A DNA stretch of 64,000 nt, taken from contig NC_080558.1 of NCBI RefSeq assembly GCF_030253575.1, forward strand, positions 6,520,001 to 6,584,000, given 5' to 3'. Origin of the DNA: Rhododendron vialii. Lineage: Eukaryota; Streptophyta; Magnoliopsida; Ericales; Ericaceae. Shown here in pieces: positions 32,764 through 44,439 of the stretch. Numbering within the stretch: the stretch's first letter is position 1; each line of letters begins with the position of its first letter. The translations under genes were made by a program, and so were the position numbers. A model generated the notes under the pieces. It saw only the letters and a list, made by a program, of their open reading frames with translations, was not told where the DNA came from and ran no database searches.

Positions 32764-35734
32764 ATGAAGGATAGAATAATGGAAGACTCGAGGAGAGGTT
32801 TGATTGTAGGTTTCGCCAGCTTTTTCGTCGTCACTGCTCTGCTTGTTTGTGCTTCAGAAGGGTTGAATTCTGAGGGGCTTTACCTTTTGGAGTTCAAGAA
32901 AGGTGTTTACGATAAACTTAACTTTCTAGGAAACTGGAATTCGAGTGACCAAACCCCATGTGGTTGGAAGGGTGTGAATTGCTCATTTGACCCTAAAAAT
33001 CCAGTCGTGGTGAATATTAGTTTGTCTTCACTGAACCTTTCTGGGACCCTGAGCCCCAGTATTTGCAATTTGGTTAATCTTGCTGGGCTTGATGTTTCTA
33101 ACAACGGGTTCACTGGAAACATTCCTAAGGAGATTGGAAATTGCTTGAGATTGGAAATTCTTTATTTGAATAACAATCTGTTTGATGGGCAAATTCCTTC
33201 TGAGTTGGGTAATTTACCTTCTTTAACATACTTGAACTTGTGCAATAACAAGATATCGGGTCCCATTCCAGAGGAGGTTGGAAAACTTTCTTCTTTGGTG
33301 CGGTTTCTGGCATACTCTAACAACATCAGCGGTCCATTGCCTGTTTCCCTTGGGAATCTAAAAAACATGACGACATTTCGAGCGGGGCAAAATGTGATTT
33401 CTGGGAGCATTCCCTCGACCGTTGGTGGATGTGAGAACTTGGTGTATCTTGGTCTGGCCCAAAACAACCTAGGAGGCAATATACCAAAAGAGATTGGGAT
33501 GCTTAAGAGCTTGACGGATTTGGTTCTTTGGAGTAATGAATTGATCGGTTTCATACCGAAGGAAATCGGGAACTGTACGAATCTTCAGACTCTTGCTTTG
33601 TATGACAACAACCTTGTGGGCGAAATTCCTGGTGAATTTGGTAATATCAAGTCCTTGATGAATTTATACTTGTACAGGAATGGGCTAAATGGAACAATAC
33701 CTACGCAGATTGGTAATGTCTCTTTAGCAAAAGAAATCGATTTCTCAGAGAACTACTTGTCGGGAGAGATTCCGTCCGAGTTGAGTCAGATACAGGGTTT
33801 GAGTTTACTCTACCTTTTTGAGAACCAGCTAACGGGTATTATACCAAATGAGCTTAGCAGGTTGGAAAACTTAACAAAGCTTGATCTATCAATTAATAAC
33901 CTCACCGGTCCTATTCCTTTAGGATTTCAAAACCTAACTCAAATGCTTCAGTTGCAGTTATTTCAAAACTCCCTCAGTGGTACCATTCCTAGAGACCTTG
34001 GACTTTACAGCAAACTTTGGGTGGTTGATTTCTCAAACAACTACCTAGATGGAAGAATACCTCCTCATATTTGCTGGAATTCCAATTTGATATATCTGAA
34101 TCTTGAATCTAATAGCCTGCATGGAAATATCCCAGATCATCTCATAAAGTGCAATTCTTTGGTGCAACTTCGTCTCGATGGGAACAACCTGACTGGGAGC
34201 TTTCCCTCTGAGTTGTGCAACTTGGTGAATCTTTCTGCTCTTGAGTTGGGCCTGAACAAGTTTAGTGGTCCGATCCCTCCAGAAATTGCAAGCTGCAAAA
34301 GGCTGCAAAGGCTTGATCTCTCAAACAATTTCTTCACATCTGAGTTGCCGAAGGAGATAGGAAATTTGTCCCAATTGGTTACTTTCAATATTTCCTCTAA
34401 TTTGCTCACCGGGAAAATACCACCTGAGATTCTTAACTGCTTGATGCTTCAACGGCTTGATCTTAGCCAAAACAGCTTCACAGGTTCCATACCAAATGAG
34501 CTCGGAACCCTTTTGCAACTGGAGCTTCTCATGCTTTCTGAAAACAAGTTATCTGGAAATATTCCTGCAGCATTGGGAAATCTCTCTCATTTGACTGAGT
34601 TACAAATGGGCAGCAACTTGTTTTCTGGTGGAATACCAGCAGAGTTGGGGGCTCTCACTGGCTTGCAAATTGCGCTGAATCTTAGTCACAACAATCTCTC
34701 TGGAAAGATTCCACCTCAGCTTGGAAACCTTATTTTGCTAGAAATCCTCCTTCTGAATAACAATGATCTGAGTGGAGAAATACCAAGTACGTTTGGTAAC
34801 CTGTCAAGTTTGTTGGGGTGTAATTTCTCATATAATGACCTTTCTGGACCGTTGCCTTCTATCGGGTTGTTTCAGAACATGGCCAAGAGCAGCTTTATCG
34901 GAAACAAAGGGCTTTGTGGTGGGCCTTTAGGCGATTGCAACGGCAACCCGACTTTGAATTCAATGCAGCCTTCTGTGAAAGGTGGTTTAAGTGCTCCAAG
35001 GGGTAAAATAATCACACTAGTTGCTGCTGCTATAGGTGGGATTTCTCTAATTCTCATTGCAATTCTCTTGTATATCATGAGGCGTCCGGTAGAGGTGGTT
35101 GCTTCCCGCCAAGAAAAAGAGACATCCTCTCTCATTTCGGATATTTATTTTCCTCCAAAGGAGGGTTTTACTTTCCAAGACCTAGTTGAAGCCACAAACA
35201 ACTTTCATGACAGTTATGTTGTTGGGAGAGGAGCTGTTGGAACCGTTTACAAGGCGGTTATGGAGTCTGGGGAAACAATTGCCGTTAAGAAGCTAGCTTC
35301 TAATAGAGAAGGAAACAACAATGAAAACGTTGAGAACAGTTTTCAAGCTGAGATTCTAACTCTTGGAAAGATTAGGCACCGCAACATTGTGAAGCTTTAC
35401 GGTTTTTGCTATCACCAGGGTTCGAATTTGCTTATTTATGAGTACATGGAAAAGGGTAGTTTGGGCGAATTGCTTCACGGTGAAGGAGCAACTTGTTGTG
35501 AGTTGGAATGGCCGACACGTTTTAGGGTTGCTCTTGGTGCTGCCGAGGGTCTTGCTTACTTGCATCACGACTGCCGACCAAGGATTGTTCACCGGGATAT
35601 AAAGTCTAACAATATTCTGCTTGATGAGAATTTTGAAGCCCATGTTGGTGATTTTGGATTGGCAAAGGTCATTGACATGCCTTACTCCAAGTCAATGTCT
35701 GCCGTGGCAGGGTCATACGGCTACATTGCCCCTG
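32764..35734 (+). CDS. LRR receptor-like kinase, exon 1 (intact gene, 1116 aa in two exons)
   Basis: This is a cell-surface receptor kinase of the large plant LRR-RLK family, closest in layout to the LRR-XI-type group. Residues about 12-32 form a signal peptide. The cap SSDQTPCGWKGVNC is followed by about 25 LRRs of 24 residues, a juxtamembrane cysteine pair, and a membrane helix at about 749-771. The kinase starts near 815: G-loop GRGAVG at about 821-826, catalytic lysine in AVKK (about 842), HRD at 943-945 and DFG at 963-965. The exon ends at GCCCCTG|GTAAGC, the conserved intron site just before the APE motif. ATG at 32764 is chosen because the open frame upstream starts only at TTG (32743) and the acceptor is at 32741. 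The ligand is unknown. A decayed sister lies at 20681-24220. Confidence 0.95.
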
Positions 35735-36754
35735 GTAAGCTCCTGCCTTTTCTTTTCATCATTTCATATTGTAGTTTTTGCTTGTTTGTTGAATGTGTTT
35801 CAATCTATACCTTGTTTGTCTGGTTAAGACATATCACAAGTAAGGAACGTTTAGTTTAAGATGAACCTCTTACTGCTCATATACACAGTCGCTTATATGA
35901 ATCCTTGTTTCATTGTCTTTCCATTTTACCCATTGTACCGTATCTGGAACTTATTGAGGGAAAGGAAAAAGGTGGAGGAAAACATAGGAAAATAATAGCA
36001 TAGAAAAAAGATAAGTTCTGTCCACCATTTTCCTTTCCCTCAGCAAATCCCTTGCACAAATCTGTGACCCAAATGTAGCCTTGGTATTTTCTTTGGGATA
36101 CGGTTGCGAAGAGAGAGTTTGGCTTTGCTGAATTCATGTCAGTTCATTTCGAGTTGTGAATTTTGAAGCTAGGCACCGTAATTACATTTCCAGTTTTGGA
36201 AACTTTCCACTTCTATCTGTTGTGTTCAGCTTACAACAACAATAACAACAACAACAGAATTCATGTTGTTCCCAATCATTGAGGGTATGGGTGGGAGAGG
36301 ATTGGAGACAGACCTAACCTTTGGCAATATGCACAAAGTGGCTCCTCTTAGAATACCACTGAAACAGTGGCTTCCTATACCTGTTTTGCTGTGGAACCAT
36401 GCTCACTAATCAAAGCCAAATAGCATCAGAGAGGGCAGGCCTGGAGACCCAATTTAATTTATGTGCACATTACCATGTTGTGTTCAGATTGGTGGAAATA
36501 ATTTATTGTGCCCTTCTTGTAATAATTTATTGGGCTTTATGTTTAGAAAACTAGAGTATCATGAATTATGTCCTTATCTATGTAATAGCACCCAGAAAAA
36601 TAGATCCATGTTTTTTGTACGACTCCTATAACAATTTTTAAATTTCTTGAGCTACCTCATTATTTCTTCGCGGCAGATAGTTTTACACCTTGTTGGTTGA
36701 GATGATTGAGCTTGATTCCATCTTGACTGACAATTCACATTTTCTTGATGCCAG
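35735..36754 (+). other. Intron within the kinase domain, with a repeat insertion
   Basis: This 1020-base intron runs from GTAAGCTCC to TTTTCTTGATGCCAG. It holds an ACAACAACAATAACAACAAC-type stretch at 36233-36257 followed by TTGAGGGTATGGGTGG, a sequence often seen at the 3' end of plant RTE-type LINEs. The continuation of the exon 1 frame past 35734 is intron read-through and should not be included in the protein. Confidence 0.88.
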
Positions 36755-37134
36755 AATATGCATACACAATGAAGGTGACTGAAAAATCTGATATTTATAG
36801 CTATGGAGTAGTTCTCTTGGAGTTGATAACTGGAAGAACTCCGGTACAGCCGATAGATCTGGGATGTGATCTCGTCACGTGGGTGAAGAAATATATCCGC
36901 GAGCATCAACTATCATCTGGGATACTTGACAGTAGATTAAATCTGAAAGATGAAAGTACAGTCAATCACATGATTACTGTATTAAAAATCGCTCTATTGT
37001 GCACAAACTTGAACCCTTTTGATCGGCCATCGATGCGGGAAGTTGTGCTGATGCTGATTGATACTGAACAGAGAGCAAAGAAATTCATTTCTTCACCGGT
37101 ATATGATCCTACGGAGAAAGATGATGCCTCTTGA
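36755..37134 (+). CDS. LRR receptor-like kinase, exon 2 (kinase C-lobe)
   Basis: The exon begins AATATGCATAC after the CCAG acceptor, giving the junction GYIAP-EYAYTMKVTEKSD and so completing the APE motif. It carries the DIYSYGVVLLELITGRTP helix of subdomain IX and the RPSMREVVLML arginine motif of subdomain XI, then a short tail ending DDAS. With exon 1 the protein is 1116 residues, usual for this group. The frame joins in phase (one base plus two). Copy A lacks the whole segment. Confidence 0.95.
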
Positions 37135-37217
37135 CTTGTACGTAACAATAATCTCTCAGTTTCTTTGCTAATATGATCTTTTAGGACCTGATTATTACTT
37201 GTATCGATATATTCTGC

Positions 37218-37223
37218 AATAAA
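37218..37223 (+). terminator. Polyadenylation signal of the LRR kinase gene
   Basis: AATAAA lies 84 bases after the stop codon in an AT-rich stretch, the expected place for a plant poly(A) signal. Confidence 0.5.
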
Positions 37224-37239
37224 ATCATCATGTACATTT

Positions 37240-38165
37240 GCTTTTTTGAGAGAAGTATTATTTGCCTGAATCTCTGATATGAGTGAGATGTTATTTGTTT
37301 CTTTTGCTCATTTTTTGAAACATGACAGGAAAACCCTGAAGCTTTTTCCTGCAGAATTCCCTAGTTGTAGCTTTAAGGTCCATTGAGTTGCTTCAAAATC
37401 CTTTAAACGTTTCCTTTTAACATCAATGATAGATCATTGGTAATGGACTTTTCTGATAGTTGTGGATTTACCCTTGTTCCGTTTTGTTGCGACTTGTGCC
37501 TCGAGTTCAAGTAATTTTTTATTTTTATTTTTATCCAAATAATAGAAAAAAATTCAAAATAACTCCTGAACTTTGGACCCCATGCATTTAACAGGTGTTC
37601 AAACTTTACTAACTACAATTAATAATGCTGACTTATGCAGATGCAAAAAAAAAAAAAAAAAAACCCTTTTATCAAACCCCAGAAAACATGAGCTTCTATT
37701 ATACAAGCTATGTGCCAATGCTTGCCCTGGCACTAGTTAGACGTTGTTTGGTTGATTGCACCGGGAATAAGGAAATGAAATTCAAAAACATCCAAAATTG
37801 AAAATTTGGATGTCAAAGGCTTTCCTTACCCTTTTAGCTATTGTTTGGGAAAATCATTGCTCGTATACCAATTCCCAGTGCTTTTATACTCAGGAATAGA
37901 TAAATTTGATTCATATCGGATTTCGGATTAATCCGAACGGTCTAACAGGGGAGCTACCTGACATTTCGGAAACTTCAGGGGAGGTAACTCTTAGTTTATA
38001 AACCTCGGGGGAACCAGTCTAATTACCCTATAACAAACAATCAAGATTCTACTATTTATTTCTATTTCCTTTTCTTTGATAATAAAATCCAACCCCCAAA
38101 AATTGCCTGAATCTTCAAAAGATTACCATAATCCATACTTGATTACACAGATTTCACACTCTTTT
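37240..38165. other. Intergenic, no gene seen
   Basis: It holds an A-run at about 37646-37663 and two short low-complexity tracts. Nothing is recognisable as a gene. The last 100 bases before 38273 are taken as the promoter of the first SPH gene. Confidence 0.4.
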
Positions 38166-38272
38166 GACTTTATCTATTTAAATGAACTAAAGACCAATCA
38201 CACCGTCGATACTGGTACCGGTATCAGCACCAGCAACAACAAAAACAACATACGCGAGCACCCGAAGAAAAC

Positions 38273-38698
38273 ATGAGTTACCACACAATCCATGTGCTTC
38301 TGCTAGCCCTAACACTCATGGCAATGCACCAGTCACCGGCGGCAGAGTCGGTCACCCTAGCTATAGGCTCGGTGTTCATCTTCAACCAAGTCCCCGGACC
38401 CTTGAACATCCATTGCCAATCGGACCACAAGGATTTCGGCCCACGAACCCTCCCGCCCTTTGATGTTTTGGAGTGGAACGTAAGCATAGTCATCGGGAAA
38501 ACTGAAGTCTACAGCTGCGACATGAGTTCTGGAAACCTGCACGGCCGCTTTGATTTGTTCGATAGTAGAACGGATTGGAATACAGAAAGGTGCGGCATTA
38601 AGAATTTCGATTGCTCTTGGAAGGTGGCAGAGGACGGCGTATTTTTGTTCTCCGCCAAAAAGGGTGACTATGTGGTGCAGTATCCCTGGTCCAAGTGA
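38273..38698 (+). CDS. S-protein homologue 1 (SPH), small secreted protein
   Basis: A single exon gives 141 residues. Residues 1-25 are a signal peptide; the mature part has the four SPH cysteines (48, 82, 107, 114), the family signatures WNVSIVIG, YSCDM, LFDSRTDW, CGIKNFDCSW, and a C-terminal VVQYPW. One glycosylation site, N69-V-S, is present. SPH proteins belong to the Papaver stigma S-protein family (plant self-incompatibility S1); apart from the poppy proteins most have unknown jobs and are secreted. A TATTTAAAT at about 38170-38178 may be the TATA box, and AATAAA is at 38723. It is the only plus-strand member of six here and is divergent from its nearest neighbour at 42291. Confidence 0.93.
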   Translation: MSYHTIHVLLLALTLMAMHQSPAAESVTLAIGSVFIFNQVPGPLNIHCQSDHKDFGPRTLPPFDVLEWNVSIVIGKTEVYSCDMSSGNLHGRFDLFDSRTDWNTERCGIKNFDCSWKVAEDGVFLFSAKKGDYVVQYPWSK

Positions 38699-38749
38699 TT
38701 GCGGAAATGGTAACTAGGTAATAATAAAGGAGTCTTATTAGCTTAGCCT

Positions 38750-40350
38750 AAAGCACGAACACTTCTAAGAACGTGACTCATCGGACACTTATCTCGTCGG
38801 GTTAATCGCTAGTCGTTTACGCGTATTTCTTTCCTATTTCAATTGGCATTATGTTGTATTATTCATAATCTCGTTGTAAAATTTAACAACATAGTATCAA
38901 GATTTTATGGTTATATACGTCTGAGGAGTCACCGGCGTGTCCTGCCTCGCATTTTTTAAAAATGTTGTTGGCGACTTGTCTCTGTCGTGTCCGTGTATCC
39001 GTGTCTGTGAATCGCTCTTCCAAGTGGAAATTCAATACAGTCCTTCGCATTTGGGAAATTTACGGTTGCGACGGGTGGAACAAACTTGAGTGGTCGGCTA
39101 AATTTTCTTGACTAGAGAAGGGTGTGGCCGTGTGGGACTAAGAATTTTCAGCGAGCCAGGACGATTTATGATGATGTCACAGTTTCTACTCGGAAAAAGG
39201 ACGGAGAATGTGTTTAATATTTGTCCCTAATTCGGGTTGTGTGGGCCGTGCAGCATATATACATGTAACTGATTCTTCTTATCGAGACGAATCAATAATT
39301 CACAAAAGTTTGACGCAAAACTAACGAACACGAATTTTTTTATTTATTTATAACAAGTCCTGTGCATAGGAAAGTCTACGCCTACCACCGTTCCTTTTCA
39401 CACCTCCCCCACCACACTCAATCTCACTGTCCAAAAATGTTTTGGACGATAATTTTGAAAAAATTCTTCTAGGGAAGAGGAAAAAGTTCAACTCTTCCTT
39501 GAAAGAATTATTTTATGCCGAGATAGACAGAAATTGGAAGAGTAGTGAAAGTGAATGGTAGACGTAAAAGTCTAAAGTACCCCTCTGTTGGGCGCCAATA
39601 ATGCTGGGTAAGGTTAAGTCTATCCGTGAAAAAAAAAGAAAAGAAGAGGCCAAGTCTAACACTTTTCCATCCAACCTACAGATTTTCCATCCAAAACACG
39701 GATGGACAGTGGAAACTGACCTTAGTAAGTATGCAATTAATAGTTTAAAGGCCAAATGTGTGTAATTGGTAGTTTAAGAATGAAATAAACAAAACTTGGA
39801 TATTTTAAGGGACATGTCATATTTTACCTTTTCCAAGCCCGTGATACTTTTCTTTTCAATGAATAAGAGAGATGTATAAAAGACACATAAATAAACACAT
39901 GATACAAGGGTCCCAGGCCGACAAACAAGAAAATATGGGGGCATCTAGGGGAGAAAACAACCAAACACGATACTCTACTCAACCGTAAAATGGCAAGGGC
40001 TAACAAGTATGCCATTGCACGCGGCACAGGTATAGCTTCCCACATCCGTTTAGTAATTGACAGCTGAAAAAAAAAGAAATTTTTTTTTTTGAAAAGCAGC
40101 TGAAAAAAAAGATAGTTACGATACTCTTAACATTTTAACTACAAAGCACACAGCTTATAGATGAAATCAGTTTCTTTTTCATTATTTACAAGTCTTTACA
40201 GGGAAATCAAACCCATAAGCCAAACAGCCTCTACTGGGTTTTTAAGTCTTTGGCAGCCAAACAAATAAAAGACTGCCTGGGAACATAACGCTCAAGAAAA
40301 ACAAGACAACCGAAAGTTCAACTGTGGTGAGTAAGAAAGGTAGTGCTGAC
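38750..40350. other. Intergenic, no gene; repeat fragments
   Basis: The part at 39290-39330 (ACGAATCAATAATTCAC and following) matches the interior of the MITE at 782-1161, and CTGTCCAAAAATGTTTTGGA at 39430 resembles the repeat at 55098. The open frames at 39513-39755 and 39824-40045 on the minus strand show no domain. Confidence 0.4.
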
Positions 40351-40358
40351 AAATGCTT

Positions 40359-40726
40359 CTAAAGAAGGTTCATTCGGTGTTGATCAGCAGATGAGCATTC
40401 CACTGCACCAGCGTCGATATTATGTCTGGACCTGAACAAAACAATGTCCGTTCGATTCTGAGTAATAGTAAAAGTAATTTTTTATAATCTGTGAAACATT
40501 GAGCTCATTAATGATCCTAAGTATCAGGAACGAGATAAGCCCAAAATTAAGATACCAACCACTTGCCCGTGCCGCATAAAAACAATGGAAATTAGGTCAT
40601 ACTCTTATAGTATGTTAATTTAGTAGCCCATCCCATGTAGGGAATTCAGAATTAGCAGCATGACTCGTACAACAGATGTACGTCCTGCCCGTTCCAATAG
40701 GGATAGCAATATTCAAGCAACCCCCC

Positions 40727-40772
<46 letters not shown>

Positions 40773-41524
40773 ACAGTTCGCAGATGATACAGTGTATAAA
40801 CCCATCAGTGATCCAATAACAACAAAACAGAAGAATAGCAAAGACAGAAAGTACCTTCGAGAAGTTGGATACGGTTCAGGCCAGCAATCCGCCGTTGTTT
40901 CCTTAAACCCTATAGTCACACTAGCTTGGAAAGTCTTACAGCGAAAACAAGCCATATCATAGGCCTGAAATGTAATAAAATACTCGAAAGGATAACCACC
41001 TCCGTAGTTTGCCTTGATTAACTTCGCAAACTGGTACTTTGCTGCCTACAGTATAATTTAAGAAAGAAGTTAAACCAAATACCAAGAAAGAGGACACGCA
41101 ATAAAAGAGACGAGGATGGAAGAATTTTGTGAACTGGAAATTAATAGCCCATACGCTGTTACACTTGTTGTACTTGTCAAGAGCTAACTTTGAATAATCT
41201 GCGAGCTCCTTCCATAGCTCACTTCCAGGGGGGTGCTGGTCCAACTTAAATGGCTTAACATCTATTTCACAAGGATCAATATCATCAGGTATATCCGGAA
41301 CATCAAACCCCTGTAGATATATTACACTATCAGATAGCAATTAGACACTGAGAGAATAAACTTCAAGTAGAGGAGTAGTATACATCAAATAGAATTCCAT
41401 TCCATGTGTATACATTACATCCCTGCTCTCTTCAGCCCTCTTACGGTAATACTCCTTCTCTTGGAACGTAAGTGCACGATATGGGCCTCTCGGTTTAACC
41501 CACTTTGGAAGCTGACGCATGTCC
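40359..41524 (-). CDS. Cystatin/monellin-like protein, four 3' exons
   Basis: Minus-strand exons with plant splice sites: 41384-41524 (DMRQLPKWVKPRGPYRAL...EFYLM), about 41165-41310 or 41326 (GFDVPDIPDDIDP...LALDKYNK), 40855-41045 (AAKYQFAKLIKANYGGGYPF...YPTSRR) and 40359-40431. The middle pair reads LWKELADYSKLALDKYN followed by FAKLIKANYGG and FITFQAYD, the helix-then-strand pattern of plant cystatin/monellin-fold proteins. The inhibitory QxVxG is not seen, so protease inhibition is not claimed. The second exon has two acceptors; only the one at 41326/41327 keeps the frame from the exon before it. No upstream exon or start codon was found, so the gene is either longer than seen or a 5'-truncated copy. 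A GA microsatellite at 41661-41701 lies upstream. The gene is inferred from frame and splice signals only. Confidence 0.6.
40733..40766. repeat. GA microsatellite
   Basis: About 17 GA units lie within the last intron of the minus-strand cystatin-like gene. Open frames through it are artefacts. Confidence 0.92.
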
Positions 41525-41659
41525 CTACAAGTGAACTAACTGGTGTTACTTTTTTCTCAAAAGATATAATTGAACCCCAGAGGCCAGGGCAGAACGCAAT
41601 AGTAGCACAGGAAACCAAGAATAGATTAAATTGAAGTAGATGAGTGCGTGCGTGCGTGC

Positions 41660-41660
<1 letters not shown>

Positions 41661-41701
<41 letters not shown>
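41661..41701. repeat. GA microsatellite with GTGC flank
   Basis: About 20 GA units are preceded by a GTGCGTGCGTGCGTGCGC tract at about 41644-41661. It lies upstream (on the minus strand) of the cystatin-like exons. Confidence 0.92.
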
Positions 41702-41704
<3 letters not shown>

Positions 41705-42290
41705 CGAGGGTAGATGAAGATAAAGAGAGATATCAGACATGTCTGCGTGTATCACAAAGCATTAACGAACTACACGTAACAAACTTGTACGCATCAAACA
41801 GGTCCCCAATATATAAATCGCGTATATTGTATCCCAACGTTTACCATGTAGGTTTAAATAGTCCCCGGAGCTAATTCCATCCACATTGACCGTTAAAGCC
41901 AAGGGTATTTACAGAACTTTTTCTTTAAATAACCATCTCCCCCACAAAACGTCATCCTGGGATGTTATGGATTTATGGTGACAAGGGCATGCAAATAAGT
42001 ATTGGTGCCTGTCCTTGGCATTCTCTCTTTTGTCATTAAATAAAATTAATCACTTGAATTAGTTTGATGGAGTATAATCATTTCAGCTGCCTAGACTCTC
42101 TGAGAACCAAATTCCCAAACTATTATTCTAAATGGAGTAAAATTTATGAATCCACAACAAAATCAAGAATACACGTATTAAGAAAATTTCTTGTATTATT
42201 GAGACCAAAATTTGCATCAATAATTCACGAACCAGTAGGTGATACCACATTAGTATTCATTCACAGCGCCCAACACACACACAATTACGG

Positions 42291-42719
42291 CTAGAAGGGA
42301 TACTGCAAAACATACTCCCTTCTTTTCGCATAATAAAGAAACCAGCCGCCATTTCTCAGTTGCCAATCGCAAACGAAGTTCTTCAAACCACAGACTTCGC
42401 TGCTAACGTCTTTCTTGGGGTCGAACAGAACAAAGTCACCGGCCTTGTTTCTCGAATACACGCCGCAACTGTAAATGTTACTCCTACCGATGACAACGCT
42501 AACGTTCCATTCGAAAGAAGAACCGCCTCCGACGGTTTGGGCGCCGAGGTCAACGGTGTGATCGTCAGAAGAGCAATGAATGACCATAGGAGAGGGGAAT
42601 TGGTTGGAAACGCGCACTTTGCCTGCAACCAAGACGAACGACTCGACCGGCGGCAGCTGGTGCATGGCCGTGATCAGTGCCAGGGCAAGGAAAATGCCAT
42701 AGCCTCGTAGGTAACTCAT
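42291..42719 (-). CDS. S-protein homologue 2 (SPH)
   Basis: A single exon gives 142 residues. The start is MSYLRGYG (42719). The open frame extends 21 codons further to 42782, but that part overlaps the TATA box TATATAAAG (42765-42773), so it is unlikely to be translated. Signal peptide residues are about 1-27; cysteines at 49, 85, 110 and 117; a WNVS site at N72; ending VLQYPF. It is closest to SPH 3 at 45049 (shared MSxLRGYGIFLALALI start and KRREYVLQYPF end). Confidence 0.92.
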   Translation of the reverse strand: MSYLRGYGIFLALALITAMHQLPPVESFVLVAGKVRVSNQFPSPMVIHCSSDDHTVDLGAQTVGGGSSFEWNVSVVIGRSNIYSCGVYSRNKAGDFVLFDPKKDVSSEVCGLKNFVCDWQLRNGGWFLYYAKRREYVLQYPF

Positions 42720-42764
42720 GTTTTTTGATATTGGTATGAACAATACTGTACTGATGTTTTGTTC

Positions 42765-42773
42765 TTTATATAG
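42765..42773 (-). promoter_or_regulatory. TATA box of SPH 2
   Basis: TATATAAAG lies 46 bases before the ATG. It is preceded by GCTTGATC, part of a GCTTGNCTATATAAA-like core shared with SPH 3, 5 and 6. Confidence 0.7.
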
Positions 42774-43049
42774 ATCAAGCAAAGAGACTTTTAGTTGTCT
42801 ATATGAAGAAATGATATCAATATCTCCTTCGAATTAAATGTATTACCAAAAAAAAAAGATAAATGTATTGATTTTCTGTTGACTTAAAGTACATCGCAAA
42901 TCTTCGCACGAGATGATCGATCCTCCCATATGTGACGCTCGTCATGTAAAATAAGACTCATCACGACCCCTCTTGATCGTATAGGAGTCATTCATTTACT
43001 AGCTAGGCCTCTATCGGTTTAGCAACTCACGGAGAAAATCAAATCGATA

Positions 43050-44380
43050 AGTACATTAATACTACCATGCATTGAAACCGTGCTATGCACGGAGTAAACA
43101 AAAAATGGTTTCACAATTTTTTCCCAAAGAAAATAAACAAGCTATTTTATTGATTTGAATTCTACAATTATATTGTATAAAAAAAAATTACTTAAAGATA
43201 AATTGCCAATATGATTATTAACGAAAATGCATCTAACTCCCAATTGAAATGGTTTAAAAAATATTCGCGTAATGTGTCCAACTGGAACTTTGGTAATAAA
43301 AAAAACAAAAAAAAAAGAACTAAATATAAAAACCTTGAAGTTTAGGTGAGTTTTTTAGAAGGAGAAGGAAAGTTATTCTTACTAAATTAACTTTAAAATA
43401 GCCCAAATTAAAGGGACGTTAATTGCAAAATAAAATATTGTATATATGAGATTGAGTTCCCTAATAAGTTGACATTGAAATGTACTAGTAAATACCCATG
43501 TATAATCTTTAAACAATACTAAATTGATTTCACTAATTGTACTAAATGTGCCAATTATATTTTTTCTATTTTGACCAAATGACGTAACTAAAAGAGAATT
43601 CCTAAAACAACGTTCAAAAAAACCGAAAAGGTAAGTCCAATGCCACGTGTCGCATCCACAACCCTCCTCACGAAATGTCCTCCTGCTATACTATATATAG
43701 TATATAAATAAATTAGTATATATCCATTAGAATGTAACGTGATTGTTACAAAGAGAAATGTACGGTAGTATCTGATACGAGCATACTCGAAACTTAAACC
43801 TAGCTAGAAGAGATAAGCTACACAATAGATCGAAAAGAACGAGGTACGTGGATACAAGCTAACTCTGAGCCTTGCTCTATACTTTCTCTTCCTTCTCAAT
43901 TTTGAGTGACTTATGTTTTGTTTGGTTTGTGTTTTGAAATTTTTTTTGAAAAATTCTTTTTGAAAATGAAAGAAAACAAGGCATAAGGCTTCGGAGCGCC
44001 TTTCGACTGGCGTACGGCCGGTTAGACGCTAACTTGTGATTGCTATTGCACGCATATGTCACCTTGAATAAGAGAGTTCAGAATATTGGGCTGCCTCCGA
44101 CCCTGAGGAAATATTCACTTGACATCCTACAATTAACGCTCAATAAATCTGGTGTTCAAAGAAGTCCCAATCTCAGTTGATTAATTATCCTCGTGAACAG
44201 GGGCATGCAAGGGAAATCTGTTCAGAAACAGATCGATCCCGAATCATTCCCACGTGTATTTACCTCTTGAAACGCAGGGGATAGTTTTCCCAATAGCATG
44301 ATACGAAATCGTTGTCACTTCCATAATTTGTGGTTATTTAATGTTAACTGTGGTTAAATTCGATAGGACCTACAACCAAT
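43050..44380. other. Intergenic, no gene seen
   Basis: It is AT-rich with a TATA-dense patch at 43690-43725. The minus-strand frame at 43877-44062 shows no domain. Nothing could be classified. Confidence 0.4.
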
Positions 44381-44439
44381 AGAAGTGAGGGTAACGTTCA
44401 CCACTTCACCCTCGTTTGGTGAGGGTGAACAAAATCGGA

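Larger units (their letters stand above)
25915..37230 (+). repeat. Segmental duplication, copy B (holds the intact gene)
   Basis: It is the partner of copy A at 640-24200, in direct orientation. Private sequence in B is mainly 27300-30020, where the two copies share nothing, and a short insertion at 32272-32440. The right end runs through the complete kinase gene, whereas copy A stops after the membrane helix, so the true right edge of the duplication may be further right than can be seen. Confidence 0.85.
42119..43040 (-). repeat. Local duplication unit 1 around an SPH gene
   Basis: The downstream flank, the SPH coding region, the promoter and upstream sequence to the ATTCATTTACTA / CTCTAT motif all match 44885-45965 in the same order. 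This is the recent tandem duplication that produced the gene pair at 42291 and 45049. Confidence 0.8.

Noticed and set aside
40713..40955. Minus-strand frame with SLSLSLSL run (also 41546-41755)
   Set aside because: It is translation of GA microsatellites. Only the part overlapping exon 40855-41045 is taken, and in the cystatin-like gene's frame.
42360..42710. Plus-strand open frame across SPH 2 (and similar ones at 45028-45321, 48632-48865 and 51515-51886)
   Set aside because: These are antisense shadows of the SPH genes and show no family pattern.
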